From: Nocardioidaceae bacterium
GTDB taxonomy: Bacteria > Actinomycetota > Actinomycetes > Propionibacteriales > Nocardioidaceae
NCBI GenBank assembly: GCA_029266455.1
Contig: JAQSWV010000002.1
Location: 58,411-122,410 of the forward strand
Length of the DNA: 64,000 bases
Reading direction: 5' to 3'
Position 1 is the stretch's first letter. Each line of letters starts with the position of its first letter. Both the position numbers and the translations under genes were made by a program. The notes beneath the pieces are model-generated. The model ran no database searches and was not told the DNA's origin. It saw nothing but the letters and a program-made list of their open reading frames with translations. Shown here one piece after another: positions 18,463-27,977 of this stretch.

Positions 18463-20244
18463 ATGACCTCTCGTCCGCCGTCTGCGCCCGCTGACCTCGG
18501 CCCCACCCGGGCGTTCCGCGGCGTCCGCGACTTCCTGCTGGCGCACCGGGAGGACGCCGAGAGCGCTTGCCTCGGCTTCCACCCCCCGTCGATGGAGACG
18601 TTCAACTGGGCCGCCGACTGGTTCGACGCGCTCGCCACCGAGCAGGGAGCCAGGACCGCCCTGCACCTGGTCGAGCCGGTCGGTGCGGACGGTCTGCGCG
18701 ACACGGTGATCACCTACGCACAGCTCGGCGAGCGGTCCCAGCAGGTGGCGGGCTGGCTGTGGACCCGCGGCGTGCGCCCCGGGGACAGGGTGCTGCTGGT
18801 ACTGGGGAACGTGGTCCCGCTGTGGGAGCTGATGCTCGCCTGCATCCGGCTGGGTGCCGTCATGATCCCGGCCACCACCTTGCTGTCGCGTGCCGACCTC
18901 GCCGACCGCGTGCACCGGGGCGGTGCCGGCGTGGTCGTGTCGGCCACCGTCGACACACCCCGGTTCGGCGACATCGCCGACGACTGCCTCAAGGTCGCGG
19001 TCGACCTGGGCGACGGGCACGGCGAGGCGCCCGGGTGGGAGCCGTACGCACTGACCCACGACCACCCCCGGCTTGCCGAGGTGGTGGCGGCCGACGGCGA
19101 GGACGTCCCGGTCACCCGCCCGGACGACCTCCTGCTGCTCTACTTCACCTCGGGCACGACGGCACAGCCCAAGCTGGTCGAGCACACGCACGCGTCCTAC
19201 CCGGTGGGCCACCTGTCCACGATGTACTGGATCGGCCTGCAGCCGGGTGACGTGCATATGAACATCTCGTCATCGGGCTGGGCCAAGCACGCGTGGTCGT
19301 GTTTCTTCGCGCCGTTCAACGCCGGCGCCACCGCGCTCGTGCTCGCCGCTCCTCGGTTCGACGCCAGGACGCTGCTGCGCGTGCTGACCGAGCGGGACGT
19401 GACGACGTTCTGTGCTCCCCCCACGGTGTGGCGGATGCTGGTGCAGGAGGACCTGTCCGCATGGAGCCCGGTCGTACGCGAGCTGGTGGCGGCCGGCGAG
19501 CCGCTCAACGCCGAGGTGATCGAGCAGGTCCGCGACGCCTGGGGCATCACCGTGCGGGACGGGTTCGGCCAGACCGAGACCACCGCTCTGGTGGGCAACG
19601 CGCCCGGCCAGCCGGTCAAGCCGGGCGCGATGGGGCGCCCGCTACCGGGCTATTCGGTTGTCCTGCTCGACCCTGTCAGCGGAGAGGTGGGCGACGACGG
19701 CGAGATCTGCGTCGAGCTGGCGCCGCGGCCGGTCGGGGTCACGACCGGCTACTCCGGCGACGAGCAGCTCACTGCCCGGGCGATGGGCCTCGGCCTCTAC
19801 CACACCGGTGATGTGGCCAGCCGCGACGCCGACGGCTACCTGACGTATGTCGGGCGCGGGGACGACGTGTTCAAGGCCAGCGACTACCGGATCAGCCCCT
19901 TCGAGCTCGAGTCGGTGCTCATGGAGCACCCCGCGGTCGCCGAGGCAGCCGTCGTGCCCTCGCCCGACCCCGTCCGGCTGTCCGTGCCGAAGGCCTTCGT
20001 GACGCTGGCCGCCGGCCACGAGCCGTCCCGTGAGACGGCTCTGGACATCCTGGGCCACGCGAGGGACCAGCTGTCGCCGTACAAGCGGGTGCGGCTGCTC
20101 GAGTTCGTCCCTCCCGATGTCGGCCTGCCCAAGACGGTCTCCGGGAAGATCCGCCGGGTGGAGCTACGAGCGGCCCAGCGCGACCGTACGACGACCGGGC
20201 GGGTCGAGTTCGACGTGGCGGACTTCCCCGAGCTCCGGTCCTGA
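18463..20244 (+). CDS. AMP-forming acyl-CoA synthetase (acetyl/medium-chain acyl-CoA ligase type)
   Basis: This 593-residue member of the ANL superfamily activates a carboxylic acid as acyl-AMP and transfers it to CoA. Motifs: YFTSGTTAQPK (P-loop A3), DGFGQTETT (A5), YHTGDVASRDADGYLTYVGRGDDVFK (A7-A8) and the A10 motif LPKTVSGKIRR with the adenylation lysine. Overall it looks like the acetoacetyl/butyryl-type acyl-CoA synthetases with an N-terminal NWAADWFDAL segment. ATG 18463 is used; the upstream frame has no homology. It is divergent from a Pat-type acetyltransferase that could inactivate the A10 lysine. Confidence 0.88.
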   Translation: MTSRPPSAPADLGPTRAFRGVRDFLLAHREDAESACLGFHPPSMETFNWAADWFDALATEQGARTALHLVEPVGADGLRDTVITYAQLGERSQQVAGWLWTRGVRPGDRVLLVLGNVVPLWELMLACIRLGAVMIPATTLLSRADLADRVHRGGAGVVVSATVDTPRFGDIADDCLKVAVDLGDGHGEAPGWEPYALTHDHPRLAEVVAADGEDVPVTRPDDLLLLYFTSGTTAQPKLVEHTHASYPVGHLSTMYWIGLQPGDVHMNISSSGWAKHAWSCFFAPFNAGATALVLAAPRFDARTLLRVLTERDVTTFCAPPTVWRMLVQEDLSAWSPVVRELVAAGEPLNAEVIEQVRDAWGITVRDGFGQTETTALVGNAPGQPVKPGAMGRPLPGYSVVLLDPVSGEVGDDGEICVELAPRPVGVTTGYSGDEQLTARAMGLGLYHTGDVASRDADGYLTYVGRGDDVFKASDYRISPFELESVLMEHPAVAEAAVVPSPDPVRLSVPKAFVTLAAGHEPSRETALDILGHARDQLSPYKRVRLLEFVPPDVGLPKTVSGKIRRVELRAAQRDRTTTGRVEFDVADFPELRS

Positions 20245-20322
20245 GCCGGCCCGTGCCGACCAACGACGCACCGACCGCGTGCCGCGGGAGGTGCCGTCGG
20301 CGCGGACAGTGACAATGTCTGC

Positions 20323-22812
20323 ATGGCCCGCCGCCCTGCTCCGCCCGTGCCGGACGACTTCGACGAGAAGGTCGTCGACATCGACGTCGGCGAAGAGATG
20401 AAAGCCAGCTTCCTCGAGTACGCCTACTCGGTCATCTACTCGCGGGCCCTGCCGGACGCACGCGACGGTCTCAAGCCGGTGCAGCGCCGCATCCTCTACA
20501 CGATGGCGGACCTCAACCTGCGGCCTGACCGTGGTCATGTGAAGAGCGCTCGCGTCGTCGGTGAGGTGATGGGCCGCCTGCACCCGCACGGCGACGGCGC
20601 GATCTATGACGCCCTGGTCCGCCAGGTGCAGCCGTGGACCATGCGACTGCCGCTGATCGACGGCCACGGCAACTTCGGCAGCCTCGACGACGGCCCCGCT
20701 GCGATGCGCTACACCGAGTGCCGCATGGCCGCGCCGGCGATGGCCATGACGGCATCGATCGACGAGGACACGGTTGACTTCCGCCCCAACTACGACAGCC
20801 GTGAGAGTGAGCCGTGGGTACTGCCCGCGGCCATCCCCAACCTGCTCGTCAACGGAGCCTCCGGCATCGCCGTCGGCATGGCCACCAACATGGCACCGCA
20901 CAACCTGATCGAGGTGGTCGCCGCCCTGCGACACCTCATCGCGCACCCCGAGGCCTCGCTCGATGAGCTGATGCGCTTCGTGCCAGGCCCCGACCTGCCC
21001 AGCGGTGCGAAGATCGTCGGGCTCGACGGTATCCGGGACGCGTACGCCACCGGCCGCGGGTCGTTCCGCATGCGGGCCACTGCCCGCATCGAGTCGGTGA
21101 GCGCACGCCGCCAGGGCATCGTCGTGACCGAGCTGCCCTACGGGATCGGTCCCGAGAAGGTCATCGAGAAGATCAAGACCCTGGTCCAGGCCAAGAAGCT
21201 GCAAGGGATCGCGGCCGTCAACGACTTCTCCGACCGGGACAACGCCCTGCGCCTGGTCATCGAGGTCAAGAACGGGTTCCGTGCCGATGTCCTGCTGGAG
21301 CAGCTGTACAAGCGCACGCCGCTGGAGGACTCCTTCGGCATCAATGCGGTGGCACTCGTCGACGGGCAGCCGCGCACGCTGGGGCTCAAGGAGCTGCTGG
21401 AGGTCTACCTCGGCCACCGTCGCGACGTCGTCCGGCGCCGTACGACGTATCGACGTGGCCGCGCCGCCGACCGCCTGCACCTGGTCGACGGGCTGCTGGT
21501 CGCGATGCTCGACCTCGACGAGGTCATCCAGCTGATCCGGACCAGCGACGACGCGGCGGTCGCCCGTGAGCGGCTCATGCAGGTGTTCGACCTCTCCGAG
21601 GTCCAGGCGACCCACATCCTCGACCTGCCGCTTCGCCGGCTGACCCGGTTCTCCCGCATCGAGCTGGAGCGGGAGCGGGACGAGCTGCAGCGCACCCTCG
21701 AGGAGCTGGACGCGATTCTCGCCGACCCGGTGCTCCTGGACCGCACGGTCGCCGACGAGCTGGGCCAGATGGTGGAGGCGTACGGCACCTCCCGGCGCAC
21801 CGTGCTGCTCGAGTCGGCGGGGCAGCAGGTCGCCGCGCTCACGCCGCTGGAGGTGGCCGACGACCCCTGCCTGGTACTGCTCGGCGCCACGGGTCTGCTC
21901 GCCCGCACGAGCACGCCCGACCTGGCGGGTCCGGCGCCGGCACCGTTGCGGCGCACCCGCCACGACGCCGTGGTCTCGGCCGTGCACTCGACGGCACGAG
22001 GCGAGGTCGGAGTGGTGACCAGCCACGGCAGGGTGCACCGGCTGGGCGTGCTCGACCTTCCGGTGCTGCCGGACACAGCGCACGCTCCGCACCTGCAGGG
22101 TGGCGCCCCGGTGGCTGAGTTCCTCGGGCTCGCTCCCGGCGAGCGGGTGCTGTGCCTGACCAGCCTCGCTCCCGGCGGCGGAGGGGCTGCCCGAGGCCTC
22201 GCGCTCGGCACCGCCAGAGGCGTGGTCAAGCGCGTCCAGCCCGACGCCCCCAGCAACAAGGACGCATGGGACGTGATCCGACTCGACGACGGTGACCACC
22301 TGGTCGGCGCCGTCCCCCTGCCCGACGCGACGGCCGAGCACGCCGAGCTGGTCTTCGTGACCTCCGACGCTCAGCTGCTGCACTTTCCTGCCGGCTCGGT
22401 GCGCCCGCAGGGCCGGTCCGCGGGCGGCGTGGCGGGTATCAAGCTCGCGGCCGGAGCCGAGGTGGTGGCCTTCGGTGCGGTCACCGCTCCTGGGACCGCG
22501 GTCGTCGTGACCGTGGCAGGCGTGGGCACGGCGCTGCCCGGGACCGAGGCGGGCACCGTCAAGGTGACCCCGTTCCTGGAGTACCCCGGCAAGGGGCGGG
22601 CCACGGGGGGCGTGCGGGCGCACCGGTTCCTGAAAGGCGAGCAGAGGCTGCTGCTCGCGTGGGTCGGAAGCGGTCCGGCGATGGCGACGGCCGCCAGCGG
22701 CGCGCCGATCGACCTGCCGCCGACCGACGGCCGCCGGGACGGGTCGGGCGTACCTGCCGCCCAGCCGGTCGCCGCCGTCACGGGGCCTGTCGCCGGCCTC
22801 GTGGGAGTCTGA
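20323..22812 (+). CDS. parC: DNA topoisomerase IV subunit A (GyrA-family, ParC type)
   Basis: This 829-residue protein is the breakage-reunion subunit of a type IIA topoisomerase. The winged-helix domain has HVKSARVVGEVMGRLHPHGDGAIYD and the catalytic Tyr130 in MRYTEC. The GyrA tower, coiled coil and C-terminal beta-pinwheel repeats follow. In the quinolone-resistance region the position of E. coli GyrA Ser83 is Gly92, while Asp96 matches Asp87. The subunit B partner is encoded convergently at 25534-27672, with three genes between. Gyrase itself is not in the window; ParC rather than GyrA is inferred from the partner and the divergent sequence. Confidence 0.9.
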   Translation: MARRPAPPVPDDFDEKVVDIDVGEEMKASFLEYAYSVIYSRALPDARDGLKPVQRRILYTMADLNLRPDRGHVKSARVVGEVMGRLHPHGDGAIYDALVRQVQPWTMRLPLIDGHGNFGSLDDGPAAMRYTECRMAAPAMAMTASIDEDTVDFRPNYDSRESEPWVLPAAIPNLLVNGASGIAVGMATNMAPHNLIEVVAALRHLIAHPEASLDELMRFVPGPDLPSGAKIVGLDGIRDAYATGRGSFRMRATARIESVSARRQGIVVTELPYGIGPEKVIEKIKTLVQAKKLQGIAAVNDFSDRDNALRLVIEVKNGFRADVLLEQLYKRTPLEDSFGINAVALVDGQPRTLGLKELLEVYLGHRRDVVRRRTTYRRGRAADRLHLVDGLLVAMLDLDEVIQLIRTSDDAAVARERLMQVFDLSEVQATHILDLPLRRLTRFSRIELERERDELQRTLEELDAILADPVLLDRTVADELGQMVEAYGTSRRTVLLESAGQQVAALTPLEVADDPCLVLLGATGLLARTSTPDLAGPAPAPLRRTRHDAVVSAVHSTARGEVGVVTSHGRVHRLGVLDLPVLPDTAHAPHLQGGAPVAEFLGLAPGERVLCLTSLAPGGGGAARGLALGTARGVVKRVQPDAPSNKDAWDVIRLDDGDHLVGAVPLPDATAEHAELVFVTSDAQLLHFPAGSVRPQGRSAGGVAGIKLAAGAEVVAFGAVTAPGTAVVVTVAGVGTALPGTEAGTVKVTPFLEYPGKGRATGGVRAHRFLKGEQRLLLAWVGSGPAMATAASGAPIDLPPTDGRRDGSGVPAAQPVAAVTGPVAGLVGV

Positions 22813-22816
22813 GGCA

Positions 22817-23524
22817 GTGCTGGCTCCGCGTGCTCGCGCCCTGTCGACCGGGATCGCCGGGGCCGCTGCCGTCCTCGCCGTGGCTGCCTGCACCGGCGAC
22901 AGCGGCGGCGACAGCACGGATGACCTGGACACCCGGATGGAGGCAGCGCGCGACACGCTCGACGAGGCGGCCAGCATCGACCTGCAGCTGAGCACGGACG
23001 AGCTCCCCGACGGCGTCGAGGGTCTGTTGACGGCGGTCGGCGTCGGCAACCACGAGCCCGCGTTCGACGGGGTGATCACCGTGAAGAGCAACGCGTTCGG
23101 GACCTTTGACGCCGCGGTCGTGGCACTGGACGGTGACGTCTACGCGGAGCTGCCGTTCAGTGCCGGCTACGCCCCGGTCGACCCCGACCGGTTCGGTGCT
23201 CCCGATCCGGCAGAGCTGCTGGCGGCTGACGGCGGGGTCTCGGAGTGGCTGACCAGTGCCACGGACCTGAGCGACGGTGGCGAGACCCGCGACGGCGAGC
23301 AGGTGCTGCGCACGGTCACCGGCACCCTGCCCGGCGAGTCCGTGGCTCGGCTGATCCCGTCCGCCGACGCCTCCGCTGACTTCGAGGCGGAGTTCCGGCT
23401 CGACGACGACGACCAGCTGCACGGGGCAAGCATCACTGGCCCCTTCTACCCCGAGGGCGACGACGTGACCTACGACCTGTCCGCGGAACCGTCCGACGAT
23501 GACGTGGAGATCACCGCTCCGTGA
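22817..23524 (+). CDS. LppX/LprAFG-family lipoprotein (LprG-like)
   Basis: This 235-residue secreted lipoprotein has signal sequence residues 1-24 and lipobox AVAAC with Cys25. The mature part shows the LppX_LprAFG fold pattern (FDGVITVKSNAFGTFDAAVVALDGDVYAELPFSAGYAPVDPDRFG region, later DDQLHGASITGPFY). These proteins bind acylated lipids in a hydrophobic pocket and move them across the cell envelope. GTG 22817 lies 4 bp after the topoisomerase stop. The stop overlaps the start of an MFS transporter by 4 bp (GTGA), as lprG with p55 (Rv1411c-Rv1410c) in mycobacteria. Confidence 0.85.
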   Translation: MLAPRARALSTGIAGAAAVLAVAACTGDSGGDSTDDLDTRMEAARDTLDEAASIDLQLSTDELPDGVEGLLTAVGVGNHEPAFDGVITVKSNAFGTFDAAVVALDGDVYAELPFSAGYAPVDPDRFGAPDPAELLAADGGVSEWLTSATDLSDGGETRDGEQVLRTVTGTLPGESVARLIPSADASADFEAEFRLDDDDQLHGASITGPFYPEGDDVTYDLSAEPSDDDVEITAP

Positions 23525-25302
23525 CCTCGGCAGGTCCGGACGAGCCACCCTCCGCCGCCGCGGACGGCATCGAGCCGGCGGCGCGGCTGCTGCTGGCCCT
23601 GGCGGCCACCGCGGTGGCCTTCGCGGCGGCTGACACCTACGTCGTCGTGGTGGCGCTGCCCGACATGATGGCAGCCGCCGGACTGTCTGCCGACGAGCTC
23701 CAACGAGCGGCACCGCTGGTGTCCGGCTTCCTCCTCGGGTACGTCGCCATGCTGCCCCTGGTCGGCCGGATCGCGGACCTGCGCGGACGCACGCCCGTGC
23801 TGGTCGGATCGCTCGTGGTGTTCGCGGTCGGTTCGCTGCTGACCGCCTCGGCCTACGACCTGACGACGATGGTCGTCGGGCGGTTCCTGCAGGGGGTCGG
23901 CGGCGGCGGGCTGGTGCCGGCCACGCTGGCCCTGGTCGCGGACATGTGGCCGCCGTCCCGGCGAGGACTTCCGCTGGGGGTCGTCGGCGCCGTCCAGGAG
24001 CTCGGCGCTGTGGTGGGCCCGCTGTACGGCGCCGTGGTGCTCGCCGTGGCCGACTGGCGGGCGATCTTCTGGGTCAACCTCGCCGTCGGGCTGGTGCTCG
24101 GCGCCGCGATCGTCGCGAGCCGGCCGGAGACCCGGCGACCCGATGCCGGCGCTGCGGCCCCGGACGTCGCCGGCGCGGTCCTGGCCGTCGGCGCCCTCGC
24201 CTGCGTCGCCGTGCTGATGCGCGAGCCTGACGGGCTCGTCACCGACGTCGAGTGGGGCCGGGCCTTCCTGCCGGTCGTGGGTGAGAGCCGCTGGTCCAGC
24301 CCGCTGGCGCTCGCCGCGTACGGGCTGCTGGCGCTGTTCCTGGTGCGCCAGGGCACCGCTCGTCGTCCCCTCCTCACGTGGCGGACCTGGCGAGCCGTGC
24401 TGGCCGCGGTGGACGTCATCGGTGCGGTCCTGCTCGCCGTGGCGCTCGGCGGCGTGATCGCCGCATTCGCCTCGGCCGATCCCGAGACGGCCGTACTGGA
24501 CGGGCAGGGGGTGGTGTGGCTGGCGGCAGCCGCGGTTGCGGCCATGCTGTTCGGCTGGCGGCAACGGGCCAGCCCCACTCCCCTCGTGCCGCGCGGAGCC
24601 CTGCGACCGCGGGCGGCATGGGGCGCGGTGTCGGTGTCGTTCTTCGTCGGCGCGGCGCTGATCGCCGCCTTGGTGGACATCCCGTTCTTCGCTCGGCTCA
24701 CCGTCTACCCCGACTCGCAGCTCGACGCCGCTCTGGTGCTGGTGCGGTTCCTGGTGGCGCTTCCGGTCGGCGCGCTCGTCGGCGGCTGGCTGCTCCGACG
24801 AGTCGCCCCTGGCCTGCTCGCAGCCACCGGCATGGTGCTGGCCGCAGCGGCGTTCGTGCTGATGACCGGCTGGGATGCCGAGAGCCTGCGGTCAGCCGCC
24901 GCGACAGTGCCGCTGGTGCTCGGCGGGTTCGGATTCGGCCTTGCCGTGGCTCCGGTCAACGCCGCGCTGCTGGCCGTCACCGACCACTCCGTGCATGGCG
25001 TGAGCAGCGCGCTGCTGGTCGTCTCCCGGATGGTGGGCATGCTGGTCGGGATCTCCGCTCTGACCACGATCGGTCTGCGCCGGTTCTACGCGGTCTCCGC
25101 TGACGTTCCGCCCGTCCAGGAGCTCTGTCCGCAGACGCCCACCGACTGCCCCGAGTACGGTGACCGGCTGCTCGCGGCCGGGCTGGCCCAGCTCGATGCG
25201 GTGTTCCTCGGGGCTGCGGTGTGCGCACTCGTCGCCGCCGGACTCGCCGTCCTGACGCTGCGCGGCTCCCACGTCGCCGGGCTGCGAGGACCTTCCCGCT
25301 GA
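23521..25302 (+). CDS. MFS transporter, P55-like (DHA2 type, 14 helices)
   Basis: A 593-residue membrane protein with about 14 hydrophobic segments. It has the MFS motifs GRIADLRGRTPVLVG (loop 2-3) and GRFLQGVGGGGLVPATLALVADM (motif C region). The GTG at 23521 is coupled to the LprG-like lipoprotein. In mycobacteria this pair exports triacylglycerol and related lipids to the outer envelope and affects drug tolerance; the same role here is inferred from the pairing. The C-terminal half has a cysteine-containing loop (CPQTPTDCPEYGD) before the last helix. Confidence 0.87.
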   Translation: MTSAGPDEPPSAAADGIEPAARLLLALAATAVAFAAADTYVVVVALPDMMAAAGLSADELQRAAPLVSGFLLGYVAMLPLVGRIADLRGRTPVLVGSLVVFAVGSLLTASAYDLTTMVVGRFLQGVGGGGLVPATLALVADMWPPSRRGLPLGVVGAVQELGAVVGPLYGAVVLAVADWRAIFWVNLAVGLVLGAAIVASRPETRRPDAGAAAPDVAGAVLAVGALACVAVLMREPDGLVTDVEWGRAFLPVVGESRWSSPLALAAYGLLALFLVRQGTARRPLLTWRTWRAVLAAVDVIGAVLLAVALGGVIAAFASADPETAVLDGQGVVWLAAAAVAAMLFGWRQRASPTPLVPRGALRPRAAWGAVSVSFFVGAALIAALVDIPFFARLTVYPDSQLDAALVLVRFLVALPVGALVGGWLLRRVAPGLLAATGMVLAAAAFVLMTGWDAESLRSAAATVPLVLGGFGFGLAVAPVNAALLAVTDHSVHGVSSALLVVSRMVGMLVGISALTTIGLRRFYAVSADVPPVQELCPQTPTDCPEYGDRLLAAGLAQLDAVFLGAAVCALVAAGLAVLTLRGSHVAGLRGPSR

Positions 25303-25345
25303 CGCCACGCAGCCGCCATGGGTACGACAGCTCGCCGCCACCGAG

Positions 25346-25567
25346 GTGCTGGCACTCCCGCTGTACGAGGCGTCGGTCGAGGCCAGGCAGGGCGACCCGG
25401 TCGACGACCCCGCCGACGTGGCGCAGCCCGTCTTGGCGGGGGTGCTGCGGGTGCGTACAGCGGTCGACACCCCGCTGACCAGTGCCGACTGCCCCGCCGA
25501 CGTCCCCGTGCCCGACGACGTGCGGGCGTGCCTTCAGGCGTCGATGCGGTCGGCGTCGAGCTCGTAG
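25346..25567 (+). CDS. possible small protein downstream of the P55-like gene
   Basis: The frame from GTG 25346 is 73 codons long, and nearly every third position is G or C (only about five are A or T). This is as strong a bias as in the real genes nearby and stronger than expected for plain spacer. The predicted peptide has two cysteines (ADCPADVP, VRACLQ), no signal or membrane helix and no family I recognise. The frame is open further upstream into the MFS gene, so the start is unknown, or it could be a relic of a longer C-terminus. Its end overlaps the 3' end of parE by 34 bp. Confidence 0.35.
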   Translation: MLALPLYEASVEARQGDPVDDPADVAQPVLAGVLRVRTAVDTPLTSADCPADVPVPDDVRACLQASMRSASSS

Positions 25568-27672
25568 GCGCCCTGGACGAGGAAGTCCTTGCGCGGGGCC
25601 ACGTCATTGCCCATCAGCAGCTCGATCACCGTGGCTGACTCGGCGGCGTTGCCGGCGGTGATGCGACGCAAGGTGCGGTGCCGCGGGTCCATCGTGGTCT
25701 CGGCGAGCTGTTGTGCGTCCATCTCACCTAGGCCCTTGTAGCGCTGGATCGGGTCCTTCCAGCCGATGTTCTTCTTCGACAGCTCGGCCAGCCGCCGCTG
25801 GAGCTCGGCGTCGGAGTAGGTGTAGACGTACCTGGCCTGACCCTTCTTCGGGCGGGCCAGCTCGATGCGGTGCAGCGGTGGTACCGCCGAGAAGACCCGG
25901 CCCTGCTCCACGAGCGGCTTCATGTGACCGAAGAACAAGGTGGTGAGCAGGCAGCGGATGTGCGCACCGTCGGCGTCGGCGTCGGCCATGAAGATCACCC
26001 GCCCGTAGCGCACCTGCTCGATGTCGAAGGTGCGGCCGCTCCCTGCTCCCACCACCTGGATGATCGATGCGCACTCGGTGTTCTTGAGCACGTCCCCGGC
26101 AGAGGCCCGCTGGACGTTGAGGATCTTGCCGCGGATCGGCAGCAGGGCCTGGTAGGCCGCGTCGCGGGCCACCTTGGCCGTTCCCAGCGCGGAGTCGCCC
26201 TCGACGATGAACAGCTCGGAGCGGTCGGTGTCGCCGCTGCGGCAGTCGGCCAGCTTCGCGGGCAGGGCGCTCGACTCCAGGGCGTTCTTGCGGCGCTGGT
26301 TGTCGCGCTGCTGGCGGGCCAGGAGCCGGGTGCGCGCCGCGGCCGCGACCTTGTCCAGAACGGTGCGGGCGGCCTGCTTGTCCGCCCGCCGGGTGGACGT
26401 CAGATGGGCCTTCAGCTCACGGCCCACGACGGACGCCACGATCCTGGTGACCCCTGGCGTGCCGAGCACCTCCTTCGTCTGGCCCTCGAACTGAGGCTCG
26501 GCCAGACGTACGGTGACCACGGCCGTCAGGCCCTCGAGCACGTCGTCCTTCGACACGTCGGGCTCACCGGACTTCAGCACCCGCGCGCTCCGCAGCGCCT
26601 CGTTGAGCGTCCTCGTCAGCGCGCGCTCGAAGCCGTTGACGTGGGTACCCCCCTTGGGCGTGGCGATGATATTGACGAAGGAACGGACCTGGGTGTCGTA
26701 CCCGTTGCCCCAGCGCAGGGCCACGTCCACGACGACCTCCCGGTCGACGTCCTGCGGGGTCATGTGACCGGCGTCGTCCAGCAGCGGCACGGTCTCGGTG
26801 AAGTGCTGGCTGCCCGTCAGCCGCAGCACCGGCACGACCGGCTCGTCGGACGCCAGGAACTCGCAGAACTCCGTGATGCCGCCCTCGTGCTTGAACTTCT
26901 CCTCGCGAGGAGTTCCCTCCACACCGGGCCGTTCGTCCCGGATCACGATCTCGAGGCCGGGAACGAGGAACGTCGTCTGGCGCGCCCGGCTGACCAGCTC
27001 GTCGTAGGAGTAGGCCGCCTCCTTGATGAACACCTGCCGGTCGGCCCAGAAGCGCACCCGGGACCCCGTGCGCGTCCGCTTCAGCCGTCCCCCCTTGCTG
27101 AGCCCGGAGCCGGGGGTGAACGTCGCTCGAGCCCCCTCGCCGTCGAACCGGCCCGGGGTGCCGCGCCGGAACGACATCGCCCAGGTGGCACCGCCCTTGT
27201 CGACCTCGACGTCGAGGCGAGACGACAGTGCGTTCACGACTGACGCGCCGACGCCGTGCAGCCCGCCGGTCGCGACGTACGAGCCGCCGCCGAACTTGCC
27301 TCCGGCGTGCAGCTTGGTGAAGACGACCTCCACCCCCGACAGTCCGGTCTTCGGTTCGGTGTCCACGGGGATGCCGCGGCCGTCGTCGCGCACCTCGGCC
27401 GATCCGTCGGCGTGCAGGATGACCTCGATGCGGGTGCAGACGCCGGCCAGCGCCTCGTCGACCGAGTTGTCGATGATCTCCCACAGACAGTGCATCAGCC
27501 CGCGCGTGTCGGTCGAGCCGATGTACATCCCGGGGCGCTTGCGAACCGCCTCGAGCCCCTCGAGGACCAGCAGATGGCGAGCCGTGTACGCCGTGTCGAT
27601 GGTGGGACGCCTCCGGTCGTCAGCCGGCCGAGCAGCCGGGCAAGGGGTCGTTGGCAGCGTACCCAGCCCCAC
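25534..27672 (-). CDS. parE: DNA topoisomerase IV subunit B (GyrB-family, ParE type)
   Basis: This 712-residue protein is the ATPase subunit of a type IIA topoisomerase. The GHKL ATPase domain has YTARHLLVLEGLEAVRKRPGMYIGS, EIIDNSVDEALAG, DDGRGIPV and GGLHGVGASVVNAL. The transducer has QTKEVLG; the TOPRIM domain has EGDSALGTAK and MADADADGAHI; then PIRGKILNV and QRYKGLGEM. The start is not certain: no ATG exists near the family start, and GTG 27672 gives a 26-residue leader before YTARH, close to the Streptomyces length. The open frame continues to 28338 without homology. It pairs with the convergent parC-like gene. Confidence 0.9.
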   Translation of the reverse strand: MGLGTLPTTPCPAARPADDRRRPTIDTAYTARHLLVLEGLEAVRKRPGMYIGSTDTRGLMHCLWEIIDNSVDEALAGVCTRIEVILHADGSAEVRDDGRGIPVDTEPKTGLSGVEVVFTKLHAGGKFGGGSYVATGGLHGVGASVVNALSSRLDVEVDKGGATWAMSFRRGTPGRFDGEGARATFTPGSGLSKGGRLKRTRTGSRVRFWADRQVFIKEAAYSYDELVSRARQTTFLVPGLEIVIRDERPGVEGTPREEKFKHEGGITEFCEFLASDEPVVPVLRLTGSQHFTETVPLLDDAGHMTPQDVDREVVVDVALRWGNGYDTQVRSFVNIIATPKGGTHVNGFERALTRTLNEALRSARVLKSGEPDVSKDDVLEGLTAVVTVRLAEPQFEGQTKEVLGTPGVTRIVASVVGRELKAHLTSTRRADKQAARTVLDKVAAAARTRLLARQQRDNQRRKNALESSALPAKLADCRSGDTDRSELFIVEGDSALGTAKVARDAAYQALLPIRGKILNVQRASAGDVLKNTECASIIQVVGAGSGRTFDIEQVRYGRVIFMADADADGAHIRCLLTTLFFGHMKPLVEQGRVFSAVPPLHRIELARPKKGQARYVYTYSDAELQRRLAELSKKNIGWKDPIQRYKGLGEMDAQQLAETTMDPRHRTLRRITAGNAAESATVIELLMGNDVAPRKDFLVQGAYELDADRIDA

Positions 27673-27977
27673 CCCCCGGAAGCCGGCAGCGCGCCGGATG
27701 GTCGGACCCAGGCCACCGGAAGGATGATTGCGGGCGCGTCCTGCGGGCGTGGGGCCGCTCGTGGGGTGACGATGAGTCAGAAGCCGATGGGATTCCCCAT
27801 CACCACGTAAGATCGAAGAGCAGGCCGGCAGCGATGCCGGGACCGAGAGGTCGCAGGCGGGACGAGCGTCACACTCCGTGGGTGGTCGTCCGGGAAGTCT
27901 GTGGTGTGATCTGATGTTGTAGGACGGTGAAGGCCCACCGAGGGCCGGACCCGAACGAGACGGAATCGAGGACACGC
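27673..27977. other. divergent intergenic region parE / DUF7455
   Basis: About 305 bp with no supported gene. It must contain promoters for both flanking genes. I see AT-richer stretches near 27780-27815 and 27895-27925 but no promoter pair good enough to call. Confidence 0.5.
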
